Positions 7,870-17,831 of a DNA stretch of 60,040 nucleotides are shown here, piece by piece. How positions within the stretch are numbered: position 1 is the stretch's first letter; the number at the start of each line of letters is the position of its first letter. Origin of the DNA: a bacterium (GTDB lineage: Bacteria > Myxococcota_A > Bradymonadia > UBA7976 > UBA1532); NCBI GenBank assembly GCA_030426085.1, contig JAUHYW010000067.1:1-60040 (forward strand), read 5' to 3'. Both the position numbers and the translations under genes were made by a program. Below the pieces are notes generated by a model that made no database searches, was not told the origin of the DNA, and worked only from the letters and a program-made list of their open reading frames with translations.

Positions 7870-10524
7870 ATGCGGGTCTACACCTTCGGGAGCGGCACCG
7901 CCGAAGGGCGGCTCGACCTCGTCGAGCAGCTCGGCGGCAAGGGTGCAGGCCTCGCGGCCATGAGCCGCATGGGTGTGCCCGTGCCCCCGGGGTTCACGAT
8001 CACCACCGACGCCTGCCGCGCCTTCCACGCCGACGGCGGGCGCAGCCTGCCCGACGGCCTCCTGCCCGAGTTGGAGCGCGGCCTGACCCACCTCGAATCG
8101 GCGACCGGGCGCCGCCTGGGTGACCCGAACCACCCGCTGCTGGTCTCGGTGCGCTCCGGCGCGGCCGTCTCGATGCCCGGCATGATGGACACGGTGCTCG
8201 ACGTTGGGCTCACCCGGGCCAGCCTCGACGGGCTGGCCGCCATGGGCGCGGGGCGCCGCTTCGCGCTCGACAGCTACCGCCGCCTGATGGAGATGTACGC
8301 CGAGATCGTGCACGGCCTCGATCCGTCGACGCTCATCGGCCTGCGGGACGACATCCTCGAGCTGGCTCGGGTCACCGAGCTCGCCGCGCTCCCGCTGGAG
8401 TACCTCGAGGGCCTGTGCGCGGCCTACGAGAAGGCGATGGCCGAGGCCGACGCGCCCTTGCCCGAGGCGCCCAGAGCGCAGTTGTTCGGCGCGATCGAGG
8501 GCGTCTTCCGCTCCTGGAATACCCGCCGGGCGATCAACCACCGGCGCGCGGCCGGCATCCCCGACGACCTGGGCACGGCGGTGACCGTCCAGGCGATGGT
8601 CTTCGGCAACCTCGGCCCCGACTCGGCGACCGGGGTCGCGTTCACCCGCCATCCGACGACGGGCGAGCCGCGGCTGTCGGGCGAGTACCTGCCCGACGCC
8701 CAGGGGGAGGACGTCGTCGGCGGCGCGCACCACGTCCGGCCGCTGGCCCGGGCCGACGGGCTCAACACCGACGAGAGCCTGGAGGCGACGGCCCCGGCGG
8801 TCTTCGCCGAGCTGCAGTCGATCGCGCAGGTGCTCGAAGGGCACTTCCGCGAGGTGCAGGATCTGGAGTTCACCATCGAGGGCGGGCGGGTGTGGATGCT
8901 CCAGACCCGCCCGGCGAACCGCTCGGTGCGAGCTGCGGTGCGGGCCGCGGTGGAGATGGCCCGGGAGGGCATGATCGACCGCGACGAGGCGCTGCGCCGG
9001 GTCGATCCGGAGAGCCTCACCCGCCTGCTGCACCCCAGCGTCGACGCGCACGCCCGGCCCCGGGTCCTCGCCCGCGGCCTGCCCGCCAGCCCGGGCGCCG
9101 TCTCGGGCATCGCCGTCTTCGATCCCGACACCGCCGTCGAGCGGGCCGGGGCCGGGGATCGGGTCATCCTGGTCCGAGTCGAGACCTCCACCGAAGACAT
9201 GGACGCCATCCGCGCCGCCGTGGGCGTATTGACGTCCCGCGGCGGCCTCACCAGCCACGCGGCCCTCGTGGCCCGGGGGCTGGGCCGCTGCTGCGTGACC
9301 GGCTGCGCCGACATCGTCGTCGACGAGCGGCGGGGGCGGTTCCGCATCCGGCGGGGCAGTCAGGTCGTCGAGGCGGGCGACGTCCTGACGCTCGACGGCA
9401 GCACCGGCGAGGTCATCCTGGGCGAGGTCGCCACGACGCCGGCCGATCCCCCCGAGACCTTCGGCGCGCTGATGGAGTGGGCCGACGCCCGGCGGCGCCT
9501 CGACGTGCGCTCCAACGCCGACGACGCCGCCGCCGCCCAGCAGGGCGTGCAGCACGGCGCCAACGGCGTGGGCTTGTGCTGCACCGAGCACATGTTCCTC
9601 GAAGACGATCGGCTGATGCTGGTCCGCTCGCTGGTGCTCGCGCCCGACGCGAAGGCCCGTCGCCGGGAGGTCGAGAGCATCCTGCCCCGTCAGCGGCGGG
9701 ACTTCCGGGCGCTGCTCGAGGCGTCGGCCGATCAGCCGGTCGGCGTGCGGCTACTCGATCTGCCGCTGCACGACTTCATGCCCACCGAGCGGGCCGAGCT
9801 GCGCGAGGTCGCCGACTGGCTCGAGACCCCGTTCGATCAGGTCGTGACCCGAGCCCAGCGCCTGCGGGCCAACAACCCCGACCTCGGTCACCGGGGCTGC
9901 CGGGTCGGCCTGACGTTCCCCGAGCTGTACGAGGTCCAGGTCCGGGCGCTCTTCGAGGCGGTGGTCGATGTCGGCGGCCATGACCAGCTCCAGGTCATCA
10001 TCCCGATGGTCACCTGCGCCGAGGAGCTGACCCGCCTGCACCGCCGGATCGCCCACATGGCGCGGCGGGTGGCCCGGGAGCGCGCGGTGGATCCCATCCC
10101 GTTCGCCCTCGGGCCGATGGTCGAGTCCCCCCGGGCCTGCCTGGCGGCGGGCGAGCTGGCGAAGGCGGCCGACTTCTTCTTGTTCGGCACCAACGACCTG
10201 ACGATGACCACCTACGGCATGCACCGGGACGACTCGGGGCGCTTCCTGCCGTTCTACGTCGACAACGACGTCCTGCCGGCCGACCCGTTCGTGCGGCTCG
10301 ACCAGGGCACCGTGGGCCGGCTGGTGGAGTGGGCCGTCGCGGCCGGGCGCGCGGCCCGGCCCGGGCTGCCCTGCGGCCTGTCGGGGGCCCACGCCGGGAC
10401 CGCCGACGCGGTCGAGTGGGCCCACCGGGTGGGCATCGATTACGTGACCTGCGCCCCACACCGGGTGCCCATCGCCCGGCTGGCGGCGGCCCGCGCCGCC
10501 ATCACCGGAGGAGAAGACGCTTGA
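7870..10524 (+). CDS. ppdK: Pyruvate, phosphate dikinase
   Basis: Interconverts pyruvate + ATP + Pi and PEP + AMP + PPi, allowing gluconeogenic or PPi-linked glycolytic flux. At 884 residues it is the usual length. The N-terminal nucleotide-binding domain begins with LGGKGAGLAAMSRMGVPVPPG. The swivelling phosphohistidine domain has GGLTSHAALVARG with His463 (455 in the Clostridium symbiosum enzyme). The C-terminal PEP/pyruvate TIM barrel has FGTNDLTMTTYG and the catalytic Cys835 in PCGLSG, where the usual CGEHGG has become CGLSGA. With pyruvate carboxylase 7 kb downstream it forms a pyruvate/PEP/oxaloacetate node. No obvious regulatory kinase-phosphatase (PDRP) gene is nearby. The stop overlaps the next start (TTGA). 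Confidence 0.95.
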   Translation: MRVYTFGSGTAEGRLDLVEQLGGKGAGLAAMSRMGVPVPPGFTITTDACRAFHADGGRSLPDGLLPELERGLTHLESATGRRLGDPNHPLLVSVRSGAAVSMPGMMDTVLDVGLTRASLDGLAAMGAGRRFALDSYRRLMEMYAEIVHGLDPSTLIGLRDDILELARVTELAALPLEYLEGLCAAYEKAMAEADAPLPEAPRAQLFGAIEGVFRSWNTRRAINHRRAAGIPDDLGTAVTVQAMVFGNLGPDSATGVAFTRHPTTGEPRLSGEYLPDAQGEDVVGGAHHVRPLARADGLNTDESLEATAPAVFAELQSIAQVLEGHFREVQDLEFTIEGGRVWMLQTRPANRSVRAAVRAAVEMAREGMIDRDEALRRVDPESLTRLLHPSVDAHARPRVLARGLPASPGAVSGIAVFDPDTAVERAGAGDRVILVRVETSTEDMDAIRAAVGVLTSRGGLTSHAALVARGLGRCCVTGCADIVVDERRGRFRIRRGSQVVEAGDVLTLDGSTGEVILGEVATTPADPPETFGALMEWADARRRLDVRSNADDAAAAQQGVQHGANGVGLCCTEHMFLEDDRLMLVRSLVLAPDAKARRREVESILPRQRRDFRALLEASADQPVGVRLLDLPLHDFMPTERAELREVADWLETPFDQVVTRAQRLRANNPDLGHRGCRVGLTFPELYEVQVRALFEAVVDVGGHDQLQVIIPMVTCAEELTRLHRRIAHMARRVARERAVDPIPFALGPMVESPRACLAAGELAKAADFFLFGTNDLTMTTYGMHRDDSGRFLPFYVDNDVLPADPFVRLDQGTVGRLVEWAVAAGRAARPGLPCGLSGAHAGTADAVEWAHRVGIDYVTCAPHRVPIARLAAARAAITGGEDA

Positions 10525-11861
10525 GCGGAACGCGCCGCACTATGGGCCTGCTGGCCCTGCTGACCCTGACCGTCGCGAGCGGCTGTGGCGTCGACGAGAC
10601 CGGCGAGCCGCCGATCAAGTACAACGACGACGGCACCGCCCGGACGTCGGATTTCCGGCCGCTCTACTTCCCGATCGGCATCGCCACGCACCCCGACGGG
10701 CGCTACCTCTTCATCGCCAACGCCGGGTTCGACCGACGCTACAACGCGGGCACCATCTCGGTGTACGACACCCTCACCGGCACCTTCTCGCCGGACCTCG
10801 CCGTCACGATCGGGCTGTTCGCCGGCGACCTCGTCGCGGGGCGGACGCCGCCGTCCGAGGAGGGCGGTGAGCCGGGGCCGGTGCAGCTCTTCGTCGCGAC
10901 GCGGGACAAGAGCGAGCTGTGGCGGGTCGTGGTCGCGGAGGACACCTCGGGCATCACCGGCCTCACGGCGACACCCACCCGTGACTTCGGCGGCGCGGCG
11001 TTCTCGCCCGAGCCGTACGGGCTGGCGCTGGACGCCGACGGGCAAGGGCTGACCGTCACCCACACCGCCGACGGCGCAGTCTCCCGGTGGAGCGCGCGCC
11101 CCGAGGCGTGGACGATCGCCTCGGGCGACGGGCCGAAGCCGTTCCGCTGCGCCACGGTGGTGAACCGGACGGCGACCGCCGTGACCCGGCACCCGGTCAA
11201 CGGCTGGTGGTACATCAGCGACCGCTTCTCGCCCTTCATCAAGACCGTCGCCGAGATCCCCGAAGAGCCGGGGCGGGCGACGGTGGAGAGCGCGCCCGAT
11301 GGCCCCTGCCGGCTGTTCCAGGCGGGGACCGGCGTCTTCCGGGTCGAGCCGCTCGACGACGGCTCGCGCAGCCGGGGGATCGCGTTCGACCGGAGCGGCA
11401 GCCTGCTGTACGTCGCCGCGTTCACCGCCGGCTCGTCGGGCGGCGCGCTGCGGGTCTTCGACACCACCGTCTCCACCAACGGCCGGCCGGCCAACCGCCT
11501 CGTCAAGGCGGTCGGGCTCGGCGCCCGGCCCAATCTCGTACGAGTCGCCGGCTGCCGCCCCGATCGGTGCCCGGCCGATGTCGACCCCGACTCGATCGAC
11601 GCCAAGGGCGAGGGTCTGGTGTACGTCACGGCGTTCCAGAGCGACCGGCTCTTCGTGGTCGACCCGGCGTCCCTGGCGGTCGTGGCCCGGATCGACATGG
11701 GCGATGGGCCCCACGACATCGTCTTCATGCTCGACGGCGACGGACAACTGCGGGGGTATGTGACCAACTTCAACGACAACACGCTGACGGTCGTCGACCT
11801 CGAGCCGGGGTCGCCGACGCGCTTCACCGTGTTGGCGACCATCGACCCGGAGCAGCTATGA
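10521..11861 (+). CDS. Beta-propeller lipoprotein (YVTN-like)
   Basis: A 446-residue lipoprotein. The signal is MSGTRRTMGLLALLTLTVASGC with Cys as lipid anchor. The mature part is a repeated beta-sheet protein of the YVTN/lactonase-propeller type: blades such as PIGIATHPDGRYLFIANAGF, GIAFDRSGSLLYVAAFT and LFVVDPASLAVVARIDMGDG each end in a strand and turn typical of a surface-layer propeller. The start decides between TTG at 10521 and ATG at 10542. TTG is preferred because GGAGGAG lies 7 nt upstream and its codon overlaps the ppdK stop. Its own stop overlaps the next ATG (ATGA), so it forms a lipoprotein pair with the following gene. No ligand can be named. Confidence 0.8.
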   Translation: MSGTRRTMGLLALLTLTVASGCGVDETGEPPIKYNDDGTARTSDFRPLYFPIGIATHPDGRYLFIANAGFDRRYNAGTISVYDTLTGTFSPDLAVTIGLFAGDLVAGRTPPSEEGGEPGPVQLFVATRDKSELWRVVVAEDTSGITGLTATPTRDFGGAAFSPEPYGLALDADGQGLTVTHTADGAVSRWSARPEAWTIASGDGPKPFRCATVVNRTATAVTRHPVNGWWYISDRFSPFIKTVAEIPEEPGRATVESAPDGPCRLFQAGTGVFRVEPLDDGSRSRGIAFDRSGSLLYVAAFTAGSSGGALRVFDTTVSTNGRPANRLVKAVGLGARPNLVRVAGCRPDRCPADVDPDSIDAKGEGLVYVTAFQSDRLFVVDPASLAVVARIDMGDGPHDIVFMLDGDGQLRGYVTNFNDNTLTVVDLEPGSPTRFTVLATIDPEQL

Positions 11862-14800
11862 GTCGCCGCACATCGTGGCTGGTCGTCCCGGCGCTGCTCA
11901 CAGCCTGGGGCATGGGCTGTGAGGTCGAGGCGCCCCCGCCGCCGTCGCGGATCGGCGGGGCGCAGTTCATCACCTTCCGGTGCGCCCCACGGCCGGCGAC
12001 CGAGCTGCCGGCCACGGGCTTCCCCGAGCTGGGCCGGGCCGGCGCGCCGCTGGACGGGTGCGGCTGCACGCAGTACCTCGACGGCGTGCCGGGCTACCTC
12101 GACGCGGCGTCCTGCGCGCTGGGCAACGCCGAGATCCGGGCCTACGTGGCGGGCAACGCGGTGGGCGAGGTCGCGGCGGTCCGCCTGAACCGGGCGCTGC
12201 GCACCACCGAAGGGCGTATCCTCGACAGCGACGAGACGGTGCCCGGCGTGACCGGCATCTACGTCGACGACATCATCAGCGACATCGAGGCCGATCCCGA
12301 GGGGCGCTTCGTGATGTCGGTCAACGCGACGAGCGGTACGCTGGCGGTCATCGTGGACGACTTCGCCATCGAGCCCGATCTGGTGATCGCGCCGGACGTC
12401 GGCCCGCTGGCGACGATCGCCGTGTGGCCGCCCATCGAGTGGCCCCGGGACGAGGCGCGCACCCTCGCGGGCGGCGGGCGGCGGGCCTGGGTCTCGGCGC
12501 CGACGGCGCGGCAGGTCCTCCAAATCGACCTCGACGCGATCCAGAGGCTGCTCGACGGCGAGGCGGCCGATCCGGTCACCGCCGTCTTCGAGATGCCCGA
12601 CGAGGCCGCGCCGGCCGAGATCGCGGTGCACCCCGCCGGGGATCGCATCTACGTGGGCCACGCCGCCGAGCCGGCCATCACCGCCTTCTCGGTCACGACC
12701 GGCGAGATCGTCGGCCGCATCGACCTGAGCCGGCAGGTGGACTGCGACGACGGCTATCTCACGGGGGTGGTCGCCCGGATCGACGACGAGAGCTGCGCCG
12801 ACGGGCTGGACAACGACGGGGACATGGTGCTCGACGCGGACGACCCCGACTGCGCGGGCCCGTTCGGCAGCGAGTGGCCCAACCCCGCCTGCCCTCAGCG
12901 GGCCGAATGCGCCGACGGGGTGGACAACAACGGCGACGGCCTCGTCGACGGGGACGACCCGACCTGCGCCGACGGCACGGGCCGTTGGGAGGGCGAGCCC
13001 CCGGTGTGCGCCAACGGGGAGGACGACGACGGCGACGGGCTGGTCGACCGCGACGATCACGGCTGCGCGACCGAGGCCGGCGTCGACGAGCTGCCCGTGG
13101 GCGACGGGCTCGAGTCGGGCGACCTGTGCCTCGACGGCGAAGACAACGACGGCGACGGGCTCATCGACATCGCCGAGGATCCCGGCTGCGCCGATCCCGA
13201 GAACGCGGCCGGGCGCTACCTCGAAGAGCGCATCACGGCCTGCGCCGACGGCCTGGACAACGACGGCGACGGGCTCATCGACTTCGTGGGCGGGGACACC
13301 GACTGCTACGCCGCGTCGGACGACGCCGAGGGCGCCGCTCGGGTCGAGCTCGGCCCCCGTGAATTGACCACGGTCCGCTTCGCGATCGACGGGCGCACCT
13401 ACGACTACCTCTACACGACCGAGGCGGTGGGCTATCTGGTCGCGATCGACCTCGACGACCCCGATCTGCGCGCCCGCTACACCGGCATCGACCGCACGGT
13501 GACGAGCAGCGCCGTCCGCCAGCGGGGCGACGCCAACGCGCTGCTGGTGATGGCGTCGGACGGCGCCCTGCGCTCGATGCAGATCACCACGCCCGCGCCG
13601 CTGCGCACGGCTGACGGCCGGGACGTCTTCGCCCGCTTCAGCGACCTCTACGGCGCCTTCGACGACGCCAGCCGCGAGCGCCCCGATCTATACGACCGGA
13701 GCCGCTTCCGCCACGCCGGCGTCGGCGTCGAGGCGTTCTATGCGGTGGAGGACGGCGTAGCCGGGCGCATCGCGGCCCTGGACGGCGTCTGCCCCGACCC
13801 GCTGCCCGACGAGGGCGGCGGGTGCGGCGCCGGGCGCAGCCTGCTGCTCGGCCTGTGCGCGCCCGATACCTGCGAAGGCGCGTCGGAGTGCCCGGGTGGC
13901 TTTGCCTGCCTCGACGGGGCCTGCGCCCGGCGGTGCAGCGCGCACGCGCAGTGCGGCCGGTTCGAGCGGTGTGACGTCACGACGCCGAGCGACGCCGCGC
14001 CGCAGCGGGTGTGCCGCTCGCGCTGCCGGATCGACGACCGGGAGCTGGTCGACGTCGCCCCGCCCCGCGCGCCATGCGACCTCGCCAAGTGCGGCGCGGC
14101 GTGTGCCGCCGACACCGACTGCGGGGCCGGTCTGGCCTGCATCGAGGGCGCTTGCCAGTCGTGGTGCACCGCAGAGTCGTGCGAGGCGCCGTTCGATCCC
14201 CAGACCGCGCCGGTGGTCGAGCCGAGCTCGATCCAGCGCCTCTCGGGCGACCCGCTGGCTCAGCGGGCGGGCCGCGCGTGGGTCGTCAACGACGAGGTCA
14301 ACGTGCTGCGCTTCGCGCGCTCCCGGACGCCGCGGATGACGGCCGCCCCGCGCACGCTCGTGCGCTCCACGCCGATCTCGGTCAACCTCGGTCGCTTCCC
14401 CGGCTTCTGCCGCATCCCCCAGGCCGACGAGACGGCGGCCTTCCCCGGCTGGCCGGATGGGGCGTGCGCGCCGCTCGGGACGACGCTGACCGAGGATCAG
14501 CGGGCGCAGGCGACCCGCTTTCGGGTCGACCTCTTCCCCCATGTACAGGTGCTCGAGAACCGGCCGGGGCGGCTGCCCTCACAGGACTTCAGCGTGGCCT
14601 ACGAGGCGGTCCTCCCACGCTCGGAGAGCCTGACCGGGCGCCACGCCGGGCTCACCGAGGTCACGCTGGACGCCGACGTGTCCTCGACCGGGGCCGAGGC
14701 GACGGTCCCCGGCTGGATCCTCGTCGACTACGAGCAGGACTTCTGCAGCGCTGGGGTCGAGGTCGGCGACGTGCTGCTCATCGACCGCATGACGCCGGTC

Positions 14801-15517
14801 ACGGTGAACGAGTCCGAGGAGGACGCCCTCGCGGCGCTGTGCGAGCCCTTCCTGCGGGTCGACACCGCCCAGCCGCCCGAGAGGCGCCGCGACCGGCTGC
14901 GCTACCGGGTGGCTGAGGTCTCGCCCTTCAAGCTGGTGCTGCGGCCCGACGGCACGGCGGTGACCGATACCCGGAGCTACGGCGGCATGCTGCGCCGCGA
15001 CGACCGCCTCGTGGCGCCCGATCTGGCGCCGGCCCTGGATCCGCCGCCGCCCGACTGCATGGCTCAGCTCACCTCGTATCGGGTGCGCGTGGGCGAGTCG
15101 TTCCTGCTGATCGGGTCGCGGACGGGCTATCGGCACCCGTGGGTCCGGCGGGGCGCCGAGTGTGTCGAGGATCCGCAGCGGCTCGAGCGCCACAGCCGGG
15201 TGAAGCTGGGGGTGCCGTTCGAGAACGAGTGGTTCCGCTTCCAGCTCGGGCCGAACGACCCCGCGCTGCTGGCCGACGATCCGGAGGACGGCCCGACCCA
15301 GCCGTATCTGGTGGACGTGGCCCTCCAGTTCTCGGTGGACGGGGGCGCGCTCGTGCGCCGGCTGGCCGGCTGGTCGTTCATGCCCCAGGGCATGCGCTGG
15401 CTGCCCAACAGCGACCTGCTCTACATCGTCGACGGCGCGCTGCAGACGCTGGTCGAGATCGGCGGGCTCGACGTGCTGCGGGAAGAGTTCACGATCAGCG
15501 AGGCCACCTACGACTGA
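11858..15517 (+). CDS. Large lipoprotein with propeller, Ca2+-binding repeats and Cys-rich domain
   Basis: A 1219-residue lipoprotein; the signal ends at TAWGMGC. Residues 30-300 resemble another propeller (AEIAVHPAGDRIYVGHAAEPAITAF). Residues about 311-487 hold five repeats of the form C-A-D-G-x-D-N-D-G-D-G-L-x-D, each with the acidic ladder of a thrombospondin-type-3 or MopE Ca2+ site; the spacer lengths vary. A second propeller-like region follows, then a disulfide-rich module (about 658-778; CEGASECPGGFACLDGACARRC). The C-terminal 440 residues are beta-rich and unrecognised. It probably sits on the outer membrane beside the preceding lipoprotein, with which it is translationally coupled. 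I cannot assign a function. Confidence 0.8.
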   Translation: MSRRTSWLVVPALLTAWGMGCEVEAPPPPSRIGGAQFITFRCAPRPATELPATGFPELGRAGAPLDGCGCTQYLDGVPGYLDAASCALGNAEIRAYVAGNAVGEVAAVRLNRALRTTEGRILDSDETVPGVTGIYVDDIISDIEADPEGRFVMSVNATSGTLAVIVDDFAIEPDLVIAPDVGPLATIAVWPPIEWPRDEARTLAGGGRRAWVSAPTARQVLQIDLDAIQRLLDGEAADPVTAVFEMPDEAAPAEIAVHPAGDRIYVGHAAEPAITAFSVTTGEIVGRIDLSRQVDCDDGYLTGVVARIDDESCADGLDNDGDMVLDADDPDCAGPFGSEWPNPACPQRAECADGVDNNGDGLVDGDDPTCADGTGRWEGEPPVCANGEDDDGDGLVDRDDHGCATEAGVDELPVGDGLESGDLCLDGEDNDGDGLIDIAEDPGCADPENAAGRYLEERITACADGLDNDGDGLIDFVGGDTDCYAASDDAEGAARVELGPRELTTVRFAIDGRTYDYLYTTEAVGYLVAIDLDDPDLRARYTGIDRTVTSSAVRQRGDANALLVMASDGALRSMQITTPAPLRTADGRDVFARFSDLYGAFDDASRERPDLYDRSRFRHAGVGVEAFYAVEDGVAGRIAALDGVCPDPLPDEGGGCGAGRSLLLGLCAPDTCEGASECPGGFACLDGACARRCSAHAQCGRFERCDVTTPSDAAPQRVCRSRCRIDDRELVDVAPPRAPCDLAKCGAACAADTDCGAGLACIEGACQSWCTAESCEAPFDPQTAPVVEPSSIQRLSGDPLAQRAGRAWVVNDEVNVLRFARSRTPRMTAAPRTLVRSTPISVNLGRFPGFCRIPQADETAAFPGWPDGACAPLGTTLTEDQRAQATRFRVDLFPHVQVLENRPGRLPSQDFSVAYEAVLPRSESLTGRHAGLTEVTLDADVSSTGAEATVPGWILVDYEQDFCSAGVEVGDVLLIDRMTPVTVNESEEDALAALCEPFLRVDTAQPPERRRDRLRYRVAEVSPFKLVLRPDGTAVTDTRSYGGMLRRDDRLVAPDLAPALDPPPPDCMAQLTSYRVRVGESFLLIGSRTGYRHPWVRRGAECVEDPQRLERHSRVKLGVPFENEWFRFQLGPNDPALLADDPEDGPTQPYLVDVALQFSVDGGALVRRLAGWSFMPQGMRWLPNSDLLYIVDGALQTLVEIGGLDVLREEFTISEATYD

Positions 15518-15539
15518 AGTCGGCCGTCTCGGGGGAGGC

Positions 15540-16196
15540 ATGACGCCGCGGATCAAGATCTGCTGCATCCGGGACGAGGCCGAACGGGCGCTGGCCGTGC
15601 GCGCCGGGGCAGACGCGCTGGGGTTCGTCGGCCCGATGCCCAGCGGCCCGGGCGTCCTGGCGATGGAGCGGATCGCGCCCCTCGTCGAGGGGGTGCCGCC
15701 AGGGGTCAGCGCCTTCCTCCTGACCGCCGAGATCGAACCCGGCGCCATCATCGCCGCAGCCCGACAGAGCAGATGCCCGGTCATCCAGCTCGTCGACGCT
15801 GTCGAACCCGAGGCCATCGAGGCGGTCCGGCGGGCGCTGCCCGGGCGCCGGCTGGTGCAGGTCGTGCACGTCCGAGGCCCGGACGACGTGCAGGTGGCCC
15901 GCCGCGCGGCGCCGCGCGTGCACGCCATCCTCCTCGACTCGGGTGATCCCGACGCGGCGGTCAAGCGCCTGGGTGGGACCGGCCGCACTCACGACTGGGC
16001 GCTCAGCCGGGCGATCGTCGAAGCGGTCGATCGCCCGGTCTTCCTCGCAGGCGGGTTGACGCCGGAGAACATCGGGCACGCCATCGCCCGGGTCCGGCCC
16101 TTCGGGGTCGACGTCTGCACCGGCGTGCGCCGGGGCGGGCGCCTCGATGCCGACCGCCTCGCCCGCTTCGTGGCCGCCGCCCGCCGCGCGTCGTGA
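15540..16196 (+). CDS. trpF: Phosphoribosylanthranilate isomerase family protein
   Basis: A 218-residue TIM barrel. TrpF performs the Amadori rearrangement of phosphoribosylanthranilate in tryptophan synthesis. Matching signatures are the N-terminal KICC (normally KICG) with the catalytic Cys8, the acid in HAILLDSGD, and the phosphate-binding end GGLTPENIGHAIARVRPFGVDVCTGV. GGGAGG lies close upstream of the ATG. No other trp gene is in the window, and its neighbours are a lipoprotein and a HEAT protein, so a role outside the standard pathway is possible. Its stop overlaps the next GTG start (GTGA). Confidence 0.85.
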   Translation: MTPRIKICCIRDEAERALAVRAGADALGFVGPMPSGPGVLAMERIAPLVEGVPPGVSAFLLTAEIEPGAIIAAARQSRCPVIQLVDAVEPEAIEAVRRALPGRRLVQVVHVRGPDDVQVARRAAPRVHAILLDSGDPDAAVKRLGGTGRTHDWALSRAIVEAVDRPVFLAGGLTPENIGHAIARVRPFGVDVCTGVRRGGRLDADRLARFVAAARRAS

Positions 16197-17752
16197 GCGC
16201 CGCGCTGGTGATCGTGGCTGCGCTGGGCTTGCTGACCGGCGCCGGCTGGCTCGTGGTGCGCACGGGGCGCGCGTGGCGGGCGACCATCCGCGAGTGTCGG
16301 GAGGCGCTGGGCGGCGAGCTGACGCCGGGCAACCTGCTGCTCCCGCCGCGGCTCTGGCTGCGGGCCGACGACGACCTCTCGCTGGTGGTGGGGCTGGCCG
16401 GCAGCGGGGAGGGCGGCAACCCCCGCACGACCCGCATCGTCGGCGGCGCGCGCTCGCTCATCGCGTCGACCCGGATCTCGGTGGACGGCGGCCGGCTGCC
16501 CCACGACATGAGCATCTACCCCAGCGGCGCGCTGCCCGATCGCGGCTCATCCGACGAGCGGCGCCGGGTCACCCTCGGCATCACCGCGCTGGACAGCCGG
16601 ATGCGGATCGAGGGCGGGGTGTCGTCGGTCCTGTCGCGCATGGGCGCCGAGCGGCGCTCCGCGGTCGCCGCGGCGGTGGGCCAGGGGGCCTCGCTCGACC
16701 ACGGCGTGTGGACCGTCGAGCGCCCCGAGCCCGTCACGCGTTCCTCCGAGCTCATCGGCCTCTCACGCCTGCTGCTCGCCGCCGCCCGGGCGCTGGATCC
16801 CGGGGACACCATCGCCGACGAGCGGCTGTGCGCCTCGGTGCAGCGCGATCCCGAGCCGACGTTCCGGCTGCGCTGCCTCGACTGCCTCGTGACCCGGCCC
16901 GGCCTGTGGCGGACCCGAGCGATCGAGGCCGCGCTGATCGATCCGGCGCCTGAGATCCGGCTGCGGGCGGCCCAGGCGGCGGGGGTCGGCGGCCGGGAGA
17001 CGCTGACCGCGCTGGCCCGGGGGCGGTTCGACGACGGGCTGAGGACGGCGGCCATCGCGGCCCTGGCCAACGATGACGGCCCCGAGGTGCGAGCGCTGTT
17101 CGAGGCGCTGGCGACGACGGGTACACAGGCGGTCCGCGCGGCGGCGCTGCGGGCGATGCGGCAGGTCGGGCACGTGCCGGTCGAGCTGCTGGAGCGGTTC
17201 TGTCGCCACCCGGAGCCCGCCTTGCGCGGCCTGGCGCTTCAGGCTCTGCGGCCGGCGGCTTCGATCGAGGGCCGGGCCATCGAGGCCCTCGACGATCCGG
17301 CGCCGGCGGTGGTGCGGGTCGCGATCGACATCCTGGCCGCGCAGGGTTCGGTGAGCGCGATCCCCGCGCTGCGCACCGTGCGGGTGGGGCCGCTCGACGG
17401 GGCGCTGCGCACCGCGATCGAGCGCGCCACCCGGGCGATCGCCCGCCGCGTGCCGCAGGCCGGGGTGGGGCAGCTCTCGCTGGCCGGCCCCGATCAGCCG
17501 GAGGCCGGTCGGCTGTCCCTGGACGACGACCAGGGCGGGCTCAGCGACGAGGCGCCGGGCGGGTCCGGGCCGGAAGAGGAAGGCGGGCCGGCGCGAGCAG
17601 AGGGCGCCACACCTGTCGTGGATCTGTTCGCCGAGCCGGATCGGCCGCCGGATCTCTTCGCCGACGGACCCCCGCGCGCAGATCCGGCGGGCCCGGCGCC
17701 CGCGGGCGTCGAGCCCGCCGAGGCGCTGTCGTCCGACCGCGAAACGGGGTAG
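16193..17752 (+). CDS. Membrane-anchored HEAT-repeat protein
   Basis: A 519-residue protein with one N-terminal membrane segment (ALVIVAALGLLTGAGWLVV), a short beta-rich region, and from about 215 to 420 a series of HEAT/PBS-lyase-type helical repeats (for example IEAALIDPAPEIRLRAAQAAGV, LALQALRPAASIEGRAIEAL). The last 90 residues are acidic and Pro/Gly-rich and look disordered. The N-terminal anchor places the repeats either in the cytoplasm or the periplasm; I cannot say which. GTG start at 16193 overlaps the preceding stop, which fixes it. HEAT arrays usually bind proteins, and no enzyme motif was seen. Confidence 0.75.
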   Translation: MSAALVIVAALGLLTGAGWLVVRTGRAWRATIRECREALGGELTPGNLLLPPRLWLRADDDLSLVVGLAGSGEGGNPRTTRIVGGARSLIASTRISVDGGRLPHDMSIYPSGALPDRGSSDERRRVTLGITALDSRMRIEGGVSSVLSRMGAERRSAVAAAVGQGASLDHGVWTVERPEPVTRSSELIGLSRLLLAAARALDPGDTIADERLCASVQRDPEPTFRLRCLDCLVTRPGLWRTRAIEAALIDPAPEIRLRAAQAAGVGGRETLTALARGRFDDGLRTAAIAALANDDGPEVRALFEALATTGTQAVRAAALRAMRQVGHVPVELLERFCRHPEPALRGLALQALRPAASIEGRAIEALDDPAPAVVRVAIDILAAQGSVSAIPALRTVRVGPLDGALRTAIERATRAIARRVPQAGVGQLSLAGPDQPEAGRLSLDDDQGGLSDEAPGGSGPEEEGGPARAEGATPVVDLFAEPDRPPDLFADGPPRADPAGPAPAGVEPAEALSSDRETG

Positions 17753-17831
17753 GCTCTCCCGCGACCGCCCGCCCGAGACGCGCATCCTCTGGCCGGCGAG
17801 TCCACGCCCCCGCACGCCATCGGAGTCCGCA

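Noticed and set aside
7102-9591. 829-residue minus-strand frame opposite ppdK and its upstream neighbour
   Set aside because: Covers two real genes in antisense; typical high-GC third-position artefact.
12790-13330. Regular repeats that might be read as a CRISPR or DNA satellite
   Set aside because: The periodicity is at protein level (Ca2+-type repeats) with variable spacing; no identical DNA repeats and spacers.
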